A stretch of DNA of 43,704 nucleotides from Mycolicibacterium tusciae (GTDB taxonomy: Bacteria; Actinomycetota; Actinomycetes; Mycobacteriales; Mycobacteriaceae), in the NCBI RefSeq assembly GCF_002086795.1, contig NZ_MVIM01000026.1:1-43704 (forward strand). Direction: 5' to 3'. Under the pieces are notes generated by a model. That model did no database searches. It was given only the letters and a program-made list of their open reading frames with translations, and was not told where the DNA came from. Each line of letters opens with the position of its first letter. Positions within the stretch are counted from its first letter, which is position 1. Positions 8,553 through 16,064 of this stretch are shown here, in pieces. The position numbers and the translations under genes are program-made.

Positions 8553-8879
8553 CTAGCCGTTGCCGGTGATCGCCGAGATCTGCCGAGCCACATCGTCGTC
8601 GTGCTGCTCAAAGCCGATCTTATGGTTGCGCAGTTTGGCCGCGTGTGCACGCGCTTCGGCGGCCACCCGCTGATACGCCTGCTGGCGGGCCAGGTTCTCT
8701 CCAGCTTTGGACTGCACGAACGGCTCGTAGATCGCCCCGAGTTGTTCGCGCAGCGCCTCGGGCTGCACAGGTGGCTGGCCGCTGGCCTCCACCGCGTCTG
8801 CGTACTCCTCCCACTGCGCCGCCAGTTGTGCTTGCGCGTCGGTGTCGAGGGCGATTGCTTCGCCGCCGCTGTTGGCCAT
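8553..8879 (-). CDS. Small helical protein heading the ESX-like cluster
   Basis: 108 residues; ATG at 8879 with AGGAAGGTG upstream. Entirely helical and charged: AQLAAQWEEYADAVEA, then AIYEPFVQSKAGENLARQQ, then ARAHAAKLRNHKIGFEQHDDDVARQI. Two helices and a W in the first suggest a WXG100/EspC-like hairpin, but the G after W is missing, so it is at most a divergent member. It is the first gene of the minus-strand run and stands 58 bases before the EspB-like gene. A TATACA box (about 8906-8911, minus strand) could be the -10 of the cluster. Confidence 0.65.
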   Translation of the reverse strand: MANSGGEAIALDTDAQAQLAAQWEEYADAVEASGQPPVQPEALREQLGAIYEPFVQSKAGENLARQQAYQRVAAEARAHAAKLRNHKIGFEQHDDDVARQISAITGNG

Positions 8880-9019
8880 CTGAGCACCTTCCTGTCACAC
8901 ATGAATGTATAGAACTGTTCACGTACTGACTCATTGTGTACGGTACGTCTGAGTAAGTGCAACCCTTTCCGCGTGTCGCTAACAGTTAGCACCGCTCCGG
9001 TCTGAAAGAGTCTGAGTTT

Positions 9020-9307
9020 ATGGCGATTCGCAGCACACACAAGGGCGACCGAGCGCAACTCGGACCCCGCGTCGATCGGGTTGTCTACGACGCAGTGGCC
9101 GCCAACAGCGGTCAGTACGGAGCCGACGGCATACCCATGTCCCAGTGGGTTGCCGACCTCCTAGCAGCCATCGTTGGCCACCCCGAACTCATGCGCGAAC
9201 TCGACGGCGAAGACGTCGCCCAGATCCTGGCCCGCGCCCTGGACAACCCAGAGCTGCGGCGCACCCACGGCCGCCGACGCGAGGAGGGCCTGCCGCTGGC
9301 GATGTAA
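9020..9307 (+). CDS. Small plasmid regulator-like protein
   Basis: 95 residues; ATG at 9020 preceded by GAAAGAG. The sequence GPRVDRVVYDAVAANS...PMSQWVADLLAAIVG has the look of a ribbon-helix-helix or similar small DNA-binding fold often found beside actinobacterial plasmid rep genes. The C-terminal part is acidic then basic (RRTHGRRREEG). It is divergent from the ESX-like cluster and directly upstream of the rep control region, so copy control or silencing of one of the two neighbours is plausible. No family name is certain. Confidence 0.65.
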   Translation: MAIRSTHKGDRAQLGPRVDRVVYDAVAANSGQYGADGIPMSQWVADLLAAIVGHPELMRELDGEDVAQILARALDNPELRRTHGRRREEGLPLAM

Positions 9308-9401
9308 CACACCCAGCCCCTGACTAAAGAAACCTCGTGGCCGGCTAACAGGGGCTACACCCGAACATCTGAATACCGGATCGCGGTAAACCCCCGGAAA
9401 T

Positions 9402-9423
9402 GACAAAAGCCCCCGAAGGGGCT
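9402..9423 (-). terminator. Intrinsic terminator of the antisense RNA
   Basis: Minus-strand AGCCCC-TTCG-GGGGCT followed by TTTGTC. The 6-bp stem with a UUCG-type loop and T-run only works as a terminator on this strand; on the plus strand it is followed by CTGTCCC, with no T-run. Confidence 0.68.
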
Positions 9424-9510
9424 CTGTCCCGGTTTCAACCGAAGTGTGCAGCTTCGGTTCGGATTACCGATATCCACATCCCCTCTGGAAGGGACTAGTC
9501 TTGATGGACT
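9402..9510 (-). ncRNA. Candidate antisense RNA controlling rep
   Basis: On the minus strand, a TANNNT box (TATCGT, 9522-9517) is followed by a perfect 8-bp stem (arms 9459-9452 and 9444-9437, 7-base loop). A 6-bp GC-rich hairpin with a TTCG loop and a T-tract then ends it (9423-9402). That gives an RNA of about 110 bases complementary to the leader of the rep mRNA just before and over the leader-peptide start at 9504. This is the layout of countertranscribed copy-number RNAs of theta plasmids. Hairpins are read directly; the promoter and end points are inferred. Confidence 0.55.
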
Positions 9511-9647
9511 CGTCTCACGATAGCGCATATCCAGACCTTGTGCCAGACCCGGCACAGGCTGCGTTGGCAAATCGTGATCTTCGTAAAATCAGCCCCACTG
9601 GCCAGCTACCCACCCGCCCCGCGGCCGGTGATGCGCGGCCACTATGA
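9504..9647 (+). CDS. Leader peptide overlapping rep
   Basis: 47 residues (begins MDSSHDSAYPDLV), too short for most gene callers. A strong Shine-Dalgarno GGAAGGGA stands 9 bases before the ATG, whereas rep itself has no good ribosome site. Its TGA overlaps the rep ATG as ATGA, so rep translation probably depends on reading this frame. The antisense RNA candidate covers its start region. This fits leader-peptide control known from other plasmid rep genes; the peptide sequence itself is unlikely to matter. Confidence 0.6.
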   Translation: MDSSHDSAYPDLVPDPAQAALANRDLRKISPTGQLPTRPAAGDARPL

Positions 9648-11653
9648 GCGCTGCGCTACACACCACTCCCGCAGAGGTGCACCCCGCCGAGGTATGGGCT
9701 GGTCTGGCACCTTTAGCTGCGGCTCCAGGCCGCCACCAAATGCGCCTGTGGACCCCCGATACCGGCAAGTTCTCCCAGACCGCCAAACTCACCGCCAAAT
9801 GGCCCACTCAGCCAGCGGCCGTGTACCTCTACTCAGCAAACGCAACAACCGTCCTTCTAGCGCTAGATTTCGACACAAGCCGAGGCGACGCCGCCGCCGT
9901 CGAACGCGACCTGCGCACCGCCGAAAACTGGCTCATCCGCTGCGGTGCCCGCGTCGTCACCGACTACACCGACGACGGCGGCCGCCACCTGCTGTGCCCC
10001 CTCGCCATCGGCACCACCGCCTCACTGCCCGAAGTCACCGCCCTCATGCGCGTGCTCGCCGGCCACCTCCCCACCCTGGACATCGCTCCTGCCCTCAACC
10101 CCGCCCAAGGCTGCATCAGCCTGCCCGGCACCCTCACCAAACGCGGCGGCTACCGCCATCTCGATGGCACCCTCACCGCCGCCCGAGCAGCCTTCATCGA
10201 GCGTTCAGAACCCGGCATGCTCCCCCGGCTCTACCAGCTCCTCGGCATGCTCAAACCCGCCACCCCAGACCCGTCACCTCCCGAGGAGCCACACGACGCC
10301 AGCGCGGCCGGCTACACCACCGGGGAAGGTGAAGACCGCCGCCTCACCCCCGCCTACACCCGCACCGACCCCCTACCCGACAGCATCGCCGCCTTCGCCA
10401 CCCGCGGCGACACCGCCCCCACCGATCGCCCCCACTGGAAAAGTCCAAGCGAAGCCCGCTTCGCCACCGTCGTGGCCGCACTCGACCGCGGCCACACCGC
10501 GGCAACGCTGCGCGACCTCATCGCCCCCGACGGCCCATGGCACGACGGCCTCGGACACGCCTACAAACGCTACGGCCACGGCGCCGACCGAGCCCTACTC
10601 CGCGACATCGACCGCGCCTTCGACTGGCTCATCGCAAACCCCCTTCTATACCGACGCCCGCAGCACAAGCAGAAGTACACACAGGGGGGTTCTTTAACAA
10701 CAGCTACTCACAAGAGCGGGTTCACAGGCCCCCCCGAGCTACGCCACTGGCTGGCCAACGCGTTCAGATGGGCCGACCTTGAATATGCTGGGCAGCGTTA
10801 CCGCTGGACCGTGCACGCTGTGTTGCAAACTCTCGCCGTGCACGCCCTCAAAGCCGGCGACAAAAGCACGGGAACCTGGGTGGTAGGGGTCGGAGGACGA
10901 AGTCTTTCCCTCGGCGCTGGGCTACTCAGCCCCGACGCTGTGTGGCGAGTCCTGCGAGATCTCAGGGACCGTCAAGGATCACCGATCGTCCTCGTGCGCA
11001 GCCACATGGGTCTAGAGGCCGACTACTACGCTCTGACCAGCCAGAACAACGTAATCAGAGGCCTCAACCACCACTGCGAGCGTGTACGAATCGAAGCAGT
11101 CCACGACATATGGCACATCCTGGGACACCACTTACGCCGAATCTACGAACTCATCGCCCACCACGGCCTGACCCATCGCGAAGACATCTACGCCGCCGCT
11201 GCGGTATCCCGAAGCACCGGAGACGACGCGGTGCGCCAACTACAAATCCACGGACTCATCGCAGCCACAGCGCCCAAAATGCTTGGGCCAGGGCCAATCA
11301 CCCCCCACACCCTGGCCGAAGCACATCAACTCCCCCACCTACGAGAACAACGCCAACAGACCTACCGTGAACAACGCGCGCAATGGCAACAATGGCTCGA
11401 TATCCGGGAACGCCTGAAAAACGCGGACGTCTCTTTCGCCGCTGCGAGCGCACCGGGAGGCGACGCAGACCAATCATCTCCGCCGTACAACGCATTCGCT
11501 GACACTAAGGACTACCTGGAGTCAGTTCTGCGCACCGGACCTCCAGAGGACATCGAACGTTTAGAAGATCACGCGATCGGCCTGATCGAAACCATCATGG
11601 GGGCAACACTGCTCACTCGACGCGCAGCAGCCCCGCCGAAACCGTCACAGTGA
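9644..11653 (+). CDS. Primase-polymerase type plasmid replication protein
   Basis: 669 residues. The N-terminal archaeo-eukaryotic primase (AEP) core shows the paired acids in LLALDFD (D75, D77), the H of DDGGRHLL (H115) and a third acid near LDIAPAL (D146). A GCISLPGT loop follows. A middle region (about 250-330) has W and H residues typical of these proteins. The C-terminal third holds a winged-helix-like stretch (IAHHGLTHREDIYAAAAVSRST), fitting origin binding. Such proteins start plasmid replication by making primers at oriV. The ATG at 9644 overlaps a leader peptide. Codons are extremely C-ending in the first third and less so later, hinting at a mosaic. Confidence 0.78.
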   Translation: MSAALHTTPAEVHPAEVWAGLAPLAAAPGRHQMRLWTPDTGKFSQTAKLTAKWPTQPAAVYLYSANATTVLLALDFDTSRGDAAAVERDLRTAENWLIRCGARVVTDYTDDGGRHLLCPLAIGTTASLPEVTALMRVLAGHLPTLDIAPALNPAQGCISLPGTLTKRGGYRHLDGTLTAARAAFIERSEPGMLPRLYQLLGMLKPATPDPSPPEEPHDASAAGYTTGEGEDRRLTPAYTRTDPLPDSIAAFATRGDTAPTDRPHWKSPSEARFATVVAALDRGHTAATLRDLIAPDGPWHDGLGHAYKRYGHGADRALLRDIDRAFDWLIANPLLYRRPQHKQKYTQGGSLTTATHKSGFTGPPELRHWLANAFRWADLEYAGQRYRWTVHAVLQTLAVHALKAGDKSTGTWVVGVGGRSLSLGAGLLSPDAVWRVLRDLRDRQGSPIVLVRSHMGLEADYYALTSQNNVIRGLNHHCERVRIEAVHDIWHILGHHLRRIYELIAHHGLTHREDIYAAAAVSRSTGDDAVRQLQIHGLIAATAPKMLGPGPITPHTLAEAHQLPHLREQRQQTYREQRAQWQQWLDIRERLKNADVSFAAASAPGGDADQSSPPYNAFADTKDYLESVLRTGPPEDIERLEDHAIGLIETIMGATLLTRRAAAPPKPSQ

Positions 11654-11791
11654 CGATACGCGGCCCTTGGAGATAGACGTGCCCAAACCATCACGAGGCG
11701 AGGGCATGCGACTGCGCAATGGGCTTGTCGGACGCCTGTGCGAGCATGAGCGCCAGAAGCTAAATGCTAAATGGGGAAAGGGGGTCTCACA

Positions 11792-12190
11792 GTGGACACC
11801 ATCGTGATCGCCGTCGGGATGCCGTTTTGTCTCGCATTCTTGGACCAGCCCATCGATGAAGTCGTGACCCTCTGGGAGTCGTGGGTCGAGTCAGGCGAAC
11901 TTGTTCGCGCGCGCCACGAAGACCCGACCCGCGATGCCGTCATACGACTACGGCCCGCCGTTCTGGGTGTCGCGGAGTTCATCGCGAACGAGCCAGCCGG
12001 TCGACTCTTTGCGGACCGGATGCTCTGGTCGCTGCCATCCCTGATAGCGCTCCCTGGCGCTGCTGACTACGCACCGCAGAATTCCCACTATTGGACGCTC
12101 CAGATGAACGGATTTGCGGCGAGACCAGAAGTCGCCGCAGACGGGTCGACCGGCCTAGTTTTGTGCAGATGGGACTTCGGCCGGCTGTAG
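11792..12190 (+). CDS. Protein of unknown function
   Basis: 132 residues from GTG 11792, chosen because a GAAAGGGGG ribosome site lies 7 bases upstream; an ATG at 11771 would place that site inside the gene. The N-terminus is slightly hydrophobic (TIVIAVGMPFCLAFL) but breaks at D-Q-P, so it is not a clear signal or TM helix. Then come acidic and W-rich segments (EVVTLWESWVESGEL) and a C-terminus with LVLCRWDFG. No motif recognised. It stands alone between rep and the non-coding stretch before parA. Confidence 0.6.
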   Translation: MDTIVIAVGMPFCLAFLDQPIDEVVTLWESWVESGELVRARHEDPTRDAVIRLRPAVLGVAEFIANEPAGRLFADRMLWSLPSLIALPGAADYAPQNSHYWTLQMNGFAARPEVAADGSTGLVLCRWDFGRL

Positions 12191-12991
12191 CCACGCGAAC
12201 CAAGCGCCACGCTGAGGTGGGTGGTTCACCTCCAGCTCAGCCAAGGCCTGGCCCCTCCGCTTGCAGGTCGACTCGTTGCGTGCGGACCTGGCCACCCACC
12301 GACGGCAGGCTGACATAAGCCGTCGATGGCGGTCGAATTGCTCTTCGGGCGTCCCGGGCGGACGGGAACCGAGGGGAAGCGACCGAAGAGCTTGTCCGGC
12401 CCTCCCCCCCGTGCGGGCGCCGGGGCATCGAGGATCAGCAACCTTCGATCATGTCGCGCACGGGGCCCAGGTCTCGCCCGGAGCCCCCCCGGATCGGCCG
12501 AACTATGATCGGGGCGACCTTGGGGCTGGACACCGCCGGTGTGGACGCCTCCGGGCCGCCAACCTCGCCGCATGGGGCGCTGGAGGCGCTTGACCATCGG
12601 TCGCTCAACCAGCAAGTCGTGCGTCCCCATCTCTGGCCACGTTGACCCCCCACCCCAGCAGAAGGTTCCCCCCCGATTTCGCTCTCGGTTGGTACCTAAA
12701 CAGCTTCGCTATCAAAATCCTCCGTCGCACACCGGTAGGCAACGGGTTAGGCGCTATAGGGCCACGTCATCGCTTTGCACTAGGCTCGCATCGCTCCATA
12801 CTCGTTACTAACGTCACTGTGACGTAAGCCGCGCTAGCTAACTGTTGCCAGCGGCATATCTCCTGGTAGTCGCTGTTCACCGTGCCGTACAGCCATTCTA
12901 CATTAGAACGCTAGAACGGTTGTACGATACATTCGTTAATTATTTAACGCTTCCAACGTACTATCGTTTCAGTCTTCAACTGTGATAGGCT
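12191..12991 (+). other. Non-coding stretch upstream of parAB, possible origin or RNA region
   Basis: No convincing gene in 800 bases; frames here are short, R/P/G-rich and conflict with each other. Within it: a 9-bp perfect inverted repeat GCTCTTCGG / CCGAAGAGC (12340-12348 and 12383-12391) enclosing a smaller GC-rich hairpin; two TAGAAC sites at 12904 and 12912; an AT-rich dyad CGTTAA-TTAT-TTAACG (12934-12949). Base composition falls sharply to AT-rich after about 12830. It may hold an origin, a decayed gene or an RNA. Confidence 0.4.
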
Positions 12992-13087
12992 TACAGCGTT
13001 TGATCGGTACAGCGTTTGATCGGTACAGCGTTTGATCGGTACAGCGTTTGATCGGTACAGCGTTTGATCGGTACAGCGTTTGATCGG
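12992..13087 (+). repeat. parS: Six 16-bp direct repeats (candidate parS / par operator)
   Basis: Six exact head-to-tail copies of TACAGCGTTTGATCGG with no spacer, ending 33 bases before parA. The unit is about one and a half helix turns. Direct repeats just upstream of a small ParA gene are the usual centromere and operator of type Ib partition loci, bound by the RHH-type ParB. They are unspaced and not palindromic, so a CRISPR array is excluded. Rep iterons are the alternative, but the rep gene lies 3.4 kb away. Confidence 0.8.
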
Positions 13088-13120
13088 TATCTCAATGCTT
13101 CGATAGAAAGACACAAACCA

Positions 13121-13837
13121 ATGGCGAAGATTCTCGTCACCCACTCACGAAAGGGTGGCGTCGGAAAAAGCACCAGCGCGTACGAAGTCGCATATTCGCT
13201 CGATGCCGTCCTGGTGGACCTCGAGCACGACATCGCCGGCGTCACGTCGATATGGGGGGACCGGCCACTCGACCGAGCCAGGGTTCCAATCCTGGACGCA
13301 CTTGCGACCGGCCGGACCCCGAAACCCCTCAAGGGGTACCGCAAGCCTCGGCTTGTGCCAGGGCACCCGCACCTTGACAAGGAAGCGCCCAGCCGCGAGC
13401 AGATGTCAGAGGCCCTGCTGAAATGGGCGGCGGAGTGGGACACCGATTGGGTCGTTGTCGACACGCATCCGGGGGCCGGTGAGCACACGCATGGTGCCCT
13501 TGCTGTGGCAGATGTCGTCCTGGCGCCTACAACCCTAGATCTCCTGGATCTTCGAGGGTTGGAGCAGCTGGTGGACGAGATGGTCGACTACCCGATTGTG
13601 GTGCTGCCGACCAAGGTCCGCGCAGTCCCGGCCGCAGTCGGGCTGAAGAAGCTTGAGCAGATCACCGCTGGAACTCCCGTTCAGATCGCACCGCCGATCC
13701 CGTTGGTCGCCGACCTGCCCAAACGAACCAAGCGGATTGCTATCACGTCTGAAGAGCCGCCCGCTAAGCCGTTCCGGCTCCTGGCTGAGCGCTACAAACT
13801 GGTGTGCGAATTCGTGAAGGAGTACGTGAATGAGTAA
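13121..13837 (+). CDS. parA: ParA partition ATPase (type Ib)
   Basis: 238 residues from ATG 13121; an earlier in-frame TTG lies inside the direct repeats and is rejected. Deviant Walker A KGGVGKST at residues 11-18, Walker A' VLVDLEHD near 30, Walker B WVVVDTHPG near 110. No N-terminal HTH, so it is the short type Ib form that leaves repression to ParB. ParA forms ATP-dependent patterns on the nucleoid that move plasmid copies apart. It overlaps parB by 8 bases, and six repeats upstream serve as the likely centromere. Confidence 0.92.
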   Translation: MAKILVTHSRKGGVGKSTSAYEVAYSLDAVLVDLEHDIAGVTSIWGDRPLDRARVPILDALATGRTPKPLKGYRKPRLVPGHPHLDKEAPSREQMSEALLKWAAEWDTDWVVVDTHPGAGEHTHGALAVADVVLAPTTLDLLDLRGLEQLVDEMVDYPIVVLPTKVRAVPAAVGLKKLEQITAGTPVQIAPPIPLVADLPKRTKRIAITSEEPPAKPFRLLAERYKLVCEFVKEYVNE

Positions 13838-14354
13838 CGGGATGGACATCCTCAAGGCGCAGCGGGACAAACGCAAGTCGGTGGGCAACGAGATGCCCAA
13901 GCCGATGCACGGCCCCCGGGCTACGCCGGTGAGCATCCCTGTCACGAGTGAAGGGGCGGGGGAGCCCACGTCGCCGTCTGTGCCGGCGGCGACGGAAACG
14001 CCCGCTTCGTCAGTGGCACTGTCGGCCCCGTCGACTGAGCCTGCCGTGACGCCGAGCGCCAAGGCGAAACGTCCAGCAGCACGGGACAAGTCGGACAAAG
14101 CTGCGCCGAGCCAGCCAGCTAGCAACAGCTCCGAGCTTTACCCGACAACGGCGTACCTGGAACTGGAAGAGGACAAGTACATACGTCGTGCGCTTGAAGC
14201 CGGGCGATACGGCAAGCCCAAGGTCACCTCGGCAAGCGCGGTCATCCGCTATGCGGTGCGTCACTTGGCCGAACACATGACTCCCGAACAGGTTGTCGCC
14301 GCGATCCGCGAAGCTGCGCCCGAAACGTCCAACCAGGGGAGAATCCGCCTTTAA
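13830..14354 (+). CDS. parB: Small ParB-like centromere-binding protein
   Basis: 174 residues. Residues 1-105 are disordered (Pro/Ala/Ser/Thr with basic patches KRKSVGNEMPKP). The C-terminal 65 residues form a compact domain: LYPTTAYLELEEDKYIRRALEAG, then SASAVIRYAVRHLAEHM. This strand-helix-helix arrangement fits RHH-type ParB (ParG-like), with the mobile N-terminus able to stimulate ParA. Overlap with parA and nearby repeats support the role. A 16-bp palindrome 10 bases past the stop shares TCGATAGAA with the parA leader. Confidence 0.78.
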   Translation: MSNGMDILKAQRDKRKSVGNEMPKPMHGPRATPVSIPVTSEGAGEPTSPSVPAATETPASSVALSAPSTEPAVTPSAKAKRPAARDKSDKAAPSQPASNSSELYPTTAYLELEEDKYIRRALEAGRYGKPKVTSASAVIRYAVRHLAEHMTPEQVVAAIREAAPETSNQGRIRL

Positions 14355-14364
14355 TCGCTCTACC

Positions 14365-14380
14365 GTTCTATCGATAGAAC
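14365..14380 (+). promoter_or_regulatory. Perfect 16-bp palindrome after parB
   Basis: GTTCTATCGATAGAAC has no loop and no T-run, so it is a protein-binding site rather than a terminator. Its 9-base half TCGATAGAA recurs at 13100-13108 just before parA, and TAGAAC recurs twice at 12904-12917. One regulator may therefore bind on both sides of parAB. Confidence 0.5.
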
Positions 14381-14407
14381 TCGCCGACGCGCCACGATCA
14401 TCCATTG

Positions 14408-14441
14408 TGCACTGTTGCGCTATATGTATGCCAACAGTGCA
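14408..14441 (+). promoter_or_regulatory. Inverted repeat operator before the HTH regulator
   Basis: Arms TGCACTGTTG (14408-14417) and CAACAGTGCA (14432-14441) are perfect 10-bp complements around a 14-base spacer that contains TATATGTAT, a likely -10 region. A repressor bound to both arms would cover the promoter. The tandem-HTH protein encoded 50 bases downstream is the obvious candidate. Confidence 0.58.
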
Positions 14442-14494
14442 TGTAAACTCTGCGGCAACGTGGCGGCGCGGGCACTCACCACCACGTCCACTAA

Positions 14495-15400
14495 GTGACC
14501 ACTGCGCAAGGGGACTGGGAGGCGATCATTACGGCCGTCGTGGACCAGGACCACCCCGGCGACCCCGATGTCGCCCTACTCGCACGCCACGTCAAAGCAC
14601 GCCTACGTCGGCAGGGAATGTCGGTGCTCGCCGCATCGGAGTATGGAATCCTGTCGCGCTCGACGCTGACGGCCATCACTCAGGGTGCCGACCGGGTGCC
14701 GAGCTACCGGACGCTATCCAAGCTCGATGACCTGCTGAGCTGGGAGCCTGGATCAGCAGAGCGGGCTCTGCATGGCGGAGAACCGGTACCGCGCGAGGAC
14801 GGCGTCTACGGCAAACTGCCGGCCCCACCTACCGACGCACCGGAAGAGGACGTCGCCGCGGCGACGGCAGCGCTCAACGATGTCTTCGACACGAGTTTCG
14901 AGGACCCGGCCGGCTGGGACTATAACCACCTGCTCCGGTGGATTGATCAGCGCCTACGCGAACTCAACATGACGAAATCCAAGTTCGCCGCCATTGGGGG
15001 ACCGGCCCGCGCGACGCTGGCGACTCTAGGTAAGCGGGGCTTTGGCCCGAGCGCAGAAACCCTTGATCGGATCGACACATTCTTGCTGTGGGAGCGTGGA
15101 TCTGCACTCACAGCTCTTCGCGGCGGCACGCCGGTGCGCAAAGGCCCCAAGGTGGCGCCGAACCCGGCACTGGTCCCGCTCAACGGTGCCCTGGACACAC
15201 TCAATGCTGTGAAGGTGCGTCTGACCCGCCAGAGTCAGAGCCTTTCTCAGCTACATTCGGATGTAGACGAGGCGCTGGAGCGTGTCAGCGTCGCGATCAG
15301 TGAACTTGGTGACAGAGAACGCCTTGATGCGTTGCTGTTGTCGGAGATGGGCGACCCCGAACAGGGTGATGCCGCAGGAACGGGAGAAATCCATGACTAG
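14495..15400 (+). CDS. Tandem HTH (XRE-like) regulator
   Basis: 301 residues from GTG 14495. Two similar units are visible: residues about 30-95 (ARLRRQGMSVLAASEYGI, later RTLSKLDDLLSWEPGSAERALHGGEPV) and about 145-210 (RLRELNMTKSKFAAIGG, later ETLDRIDTFLLWERGSALTALRGGTPV). Each ends in a common L-x-W-E-x-G-S-A-x-x-A-L-x-G-G-x-P-V motif. So the gene arose by internal duplication of an XRE-type HTH. The C-terminal 80 residues form a coiled coil (SQSLSQLHSDVDEAL) for oligomerisation. It likely represses its own operon through the dyad at 14408-14441. It is the first gene of the operon that includes the methylase-helicase. Confidence 0.7.
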   Translation: MTTAQGDWEAIITAVVDQDHPGDPDVALLARHVKARLRRQGMSVLAASEYGILSRSTLTAITQGADRVPSYRTLSKLDDLLSWEPGSAERALHGGEPVPREDGVYGKLPAPPTDAPEEDVAAATAALNDVFDTSFEDPAGWDYNHLLRWIDQRLRELNMTKSKFAAIGGPARATLATLGKRGFGPSAETLDRIDTFLLWERGSALTALRGGTPVRKGPKVAPNPALVPLNGALDTLNAVKVRLTRQSQSLSQLHSDVDEALERVSVAISELGDRERLDALLLSEMGDPEQGDAAGTGEIHD

Positions 15401-16064
15401 CGGTATTGCAGTAGGGGAGCGCCGACTATGGCCGACACCGAGGACCAGGGTCTGTTCAGCGTCGAGGAATCGGAGCACAGTCACAGTGACCGAGTGGATG
15501 CGCCAAGCCGTCGAACAGGTGTACCGCCAACAGATCGGGACACCTCCGGGGTGGTCCCCGGAGCAGACAGAGCTGTTTCTGAGCCTGGTGACCCAGCGGC
15601 TGGACGATCAGGCCGCGGCCCTGGCACTGGAGCTGGGGGAGCAGGCGGTGCAGAGCTGGACCCAGCAGCACAACGGCCAGCCGGACCACGAGACGACAGT
15701 CGGCCTGCACGAGACGGCTCTACAGAACGCACGCGAAGCGATCGTGCGCCAGAGCCTGTACGACCTCATTCCGCAGCCACCGGAGGGACGCGACAGCCCG
15801 CCGCCAACACCGGCCGATATTCCCTGGACTCAACGGTGGCGGCATCTGATCTATCGGGCCGAGCCGAGCGAGCAGATCGAGGAACTCGCAGACCATCTGT
15901 GGCCGGACCGCAGCGCGATGTTCCGGGTCAAGGCGGCATTTCTGCTAGCAACCCGGCTGGAAGAAAACCGGGCGATTCCCACCGCCCCGGGCCAGCGCCT
16001 GACCCACGACCTGGGAGTCGAGGTCGCCGAAGCGATGACAGCCGAGGGGTATCCGGGCGAGTAG
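15393..16064 (+). CDS. Overlapping-frame coding region ahead of helicase domains
   Basis: 223 residues if started at ATG 15393 (GGGAG upstream, overlapping the previous stop by 8 bases); the convincing protein begins near GTG 15487 (TEWMRQAVEQVYRQQIG). Third-position GC is high in this frame, and the protein is helical with normal W, Y and F content, while the giant helicase frame over the same DNA is R/G/P/S-rich with about 50% third-position GC. So this frame is probably the translated one from 15487 to 16064. It may be a separate protein, or the true N-terminal part of the helicase split off by two frame changes. No family recognised. Confidence 0.55.
   Translation: MTSGIAVGERRLWPTPRTRVCSASRNRSTVTVTEWMRQAVEQVYRQQIGTPPGWSPEQTELFLSLVTQRLDDQAAALALELGEQAVQSWTQQHNGQPDHETTVGLHETALQNAREAIVRQSLYDLIPQPPEGRDSPPPTPADIPWTQRWRHLIYRAEPSEQIEELADHLWPDRSAMFRVKAAFLLATRLEENRAIPTAPGQRLTHDLGVEVAEAMTAEGYPGE

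Noticed and set aside
9402..9423. Plus-strand terminator after the 9307 gene
   Set aside because: No T-run follows on the plus strand; it fits a minus-strand terminator.
9945..10697. 250-residue frame inside rep
   Set aside because: Pro/Ser/Thr-rich shadow of the rep gene, which has clear primase motifs in the other frame.
12226..12653. Overlapping minus-strand frames in the non-coding stretch
   Set aside because: Short, mutually inconsistent and without recognised motifs; at most relics of a decayed gene.
12992..13087. CRISPR array
   Set aside because: Repeats are adjacent with no spacers and match a partition repeat array.
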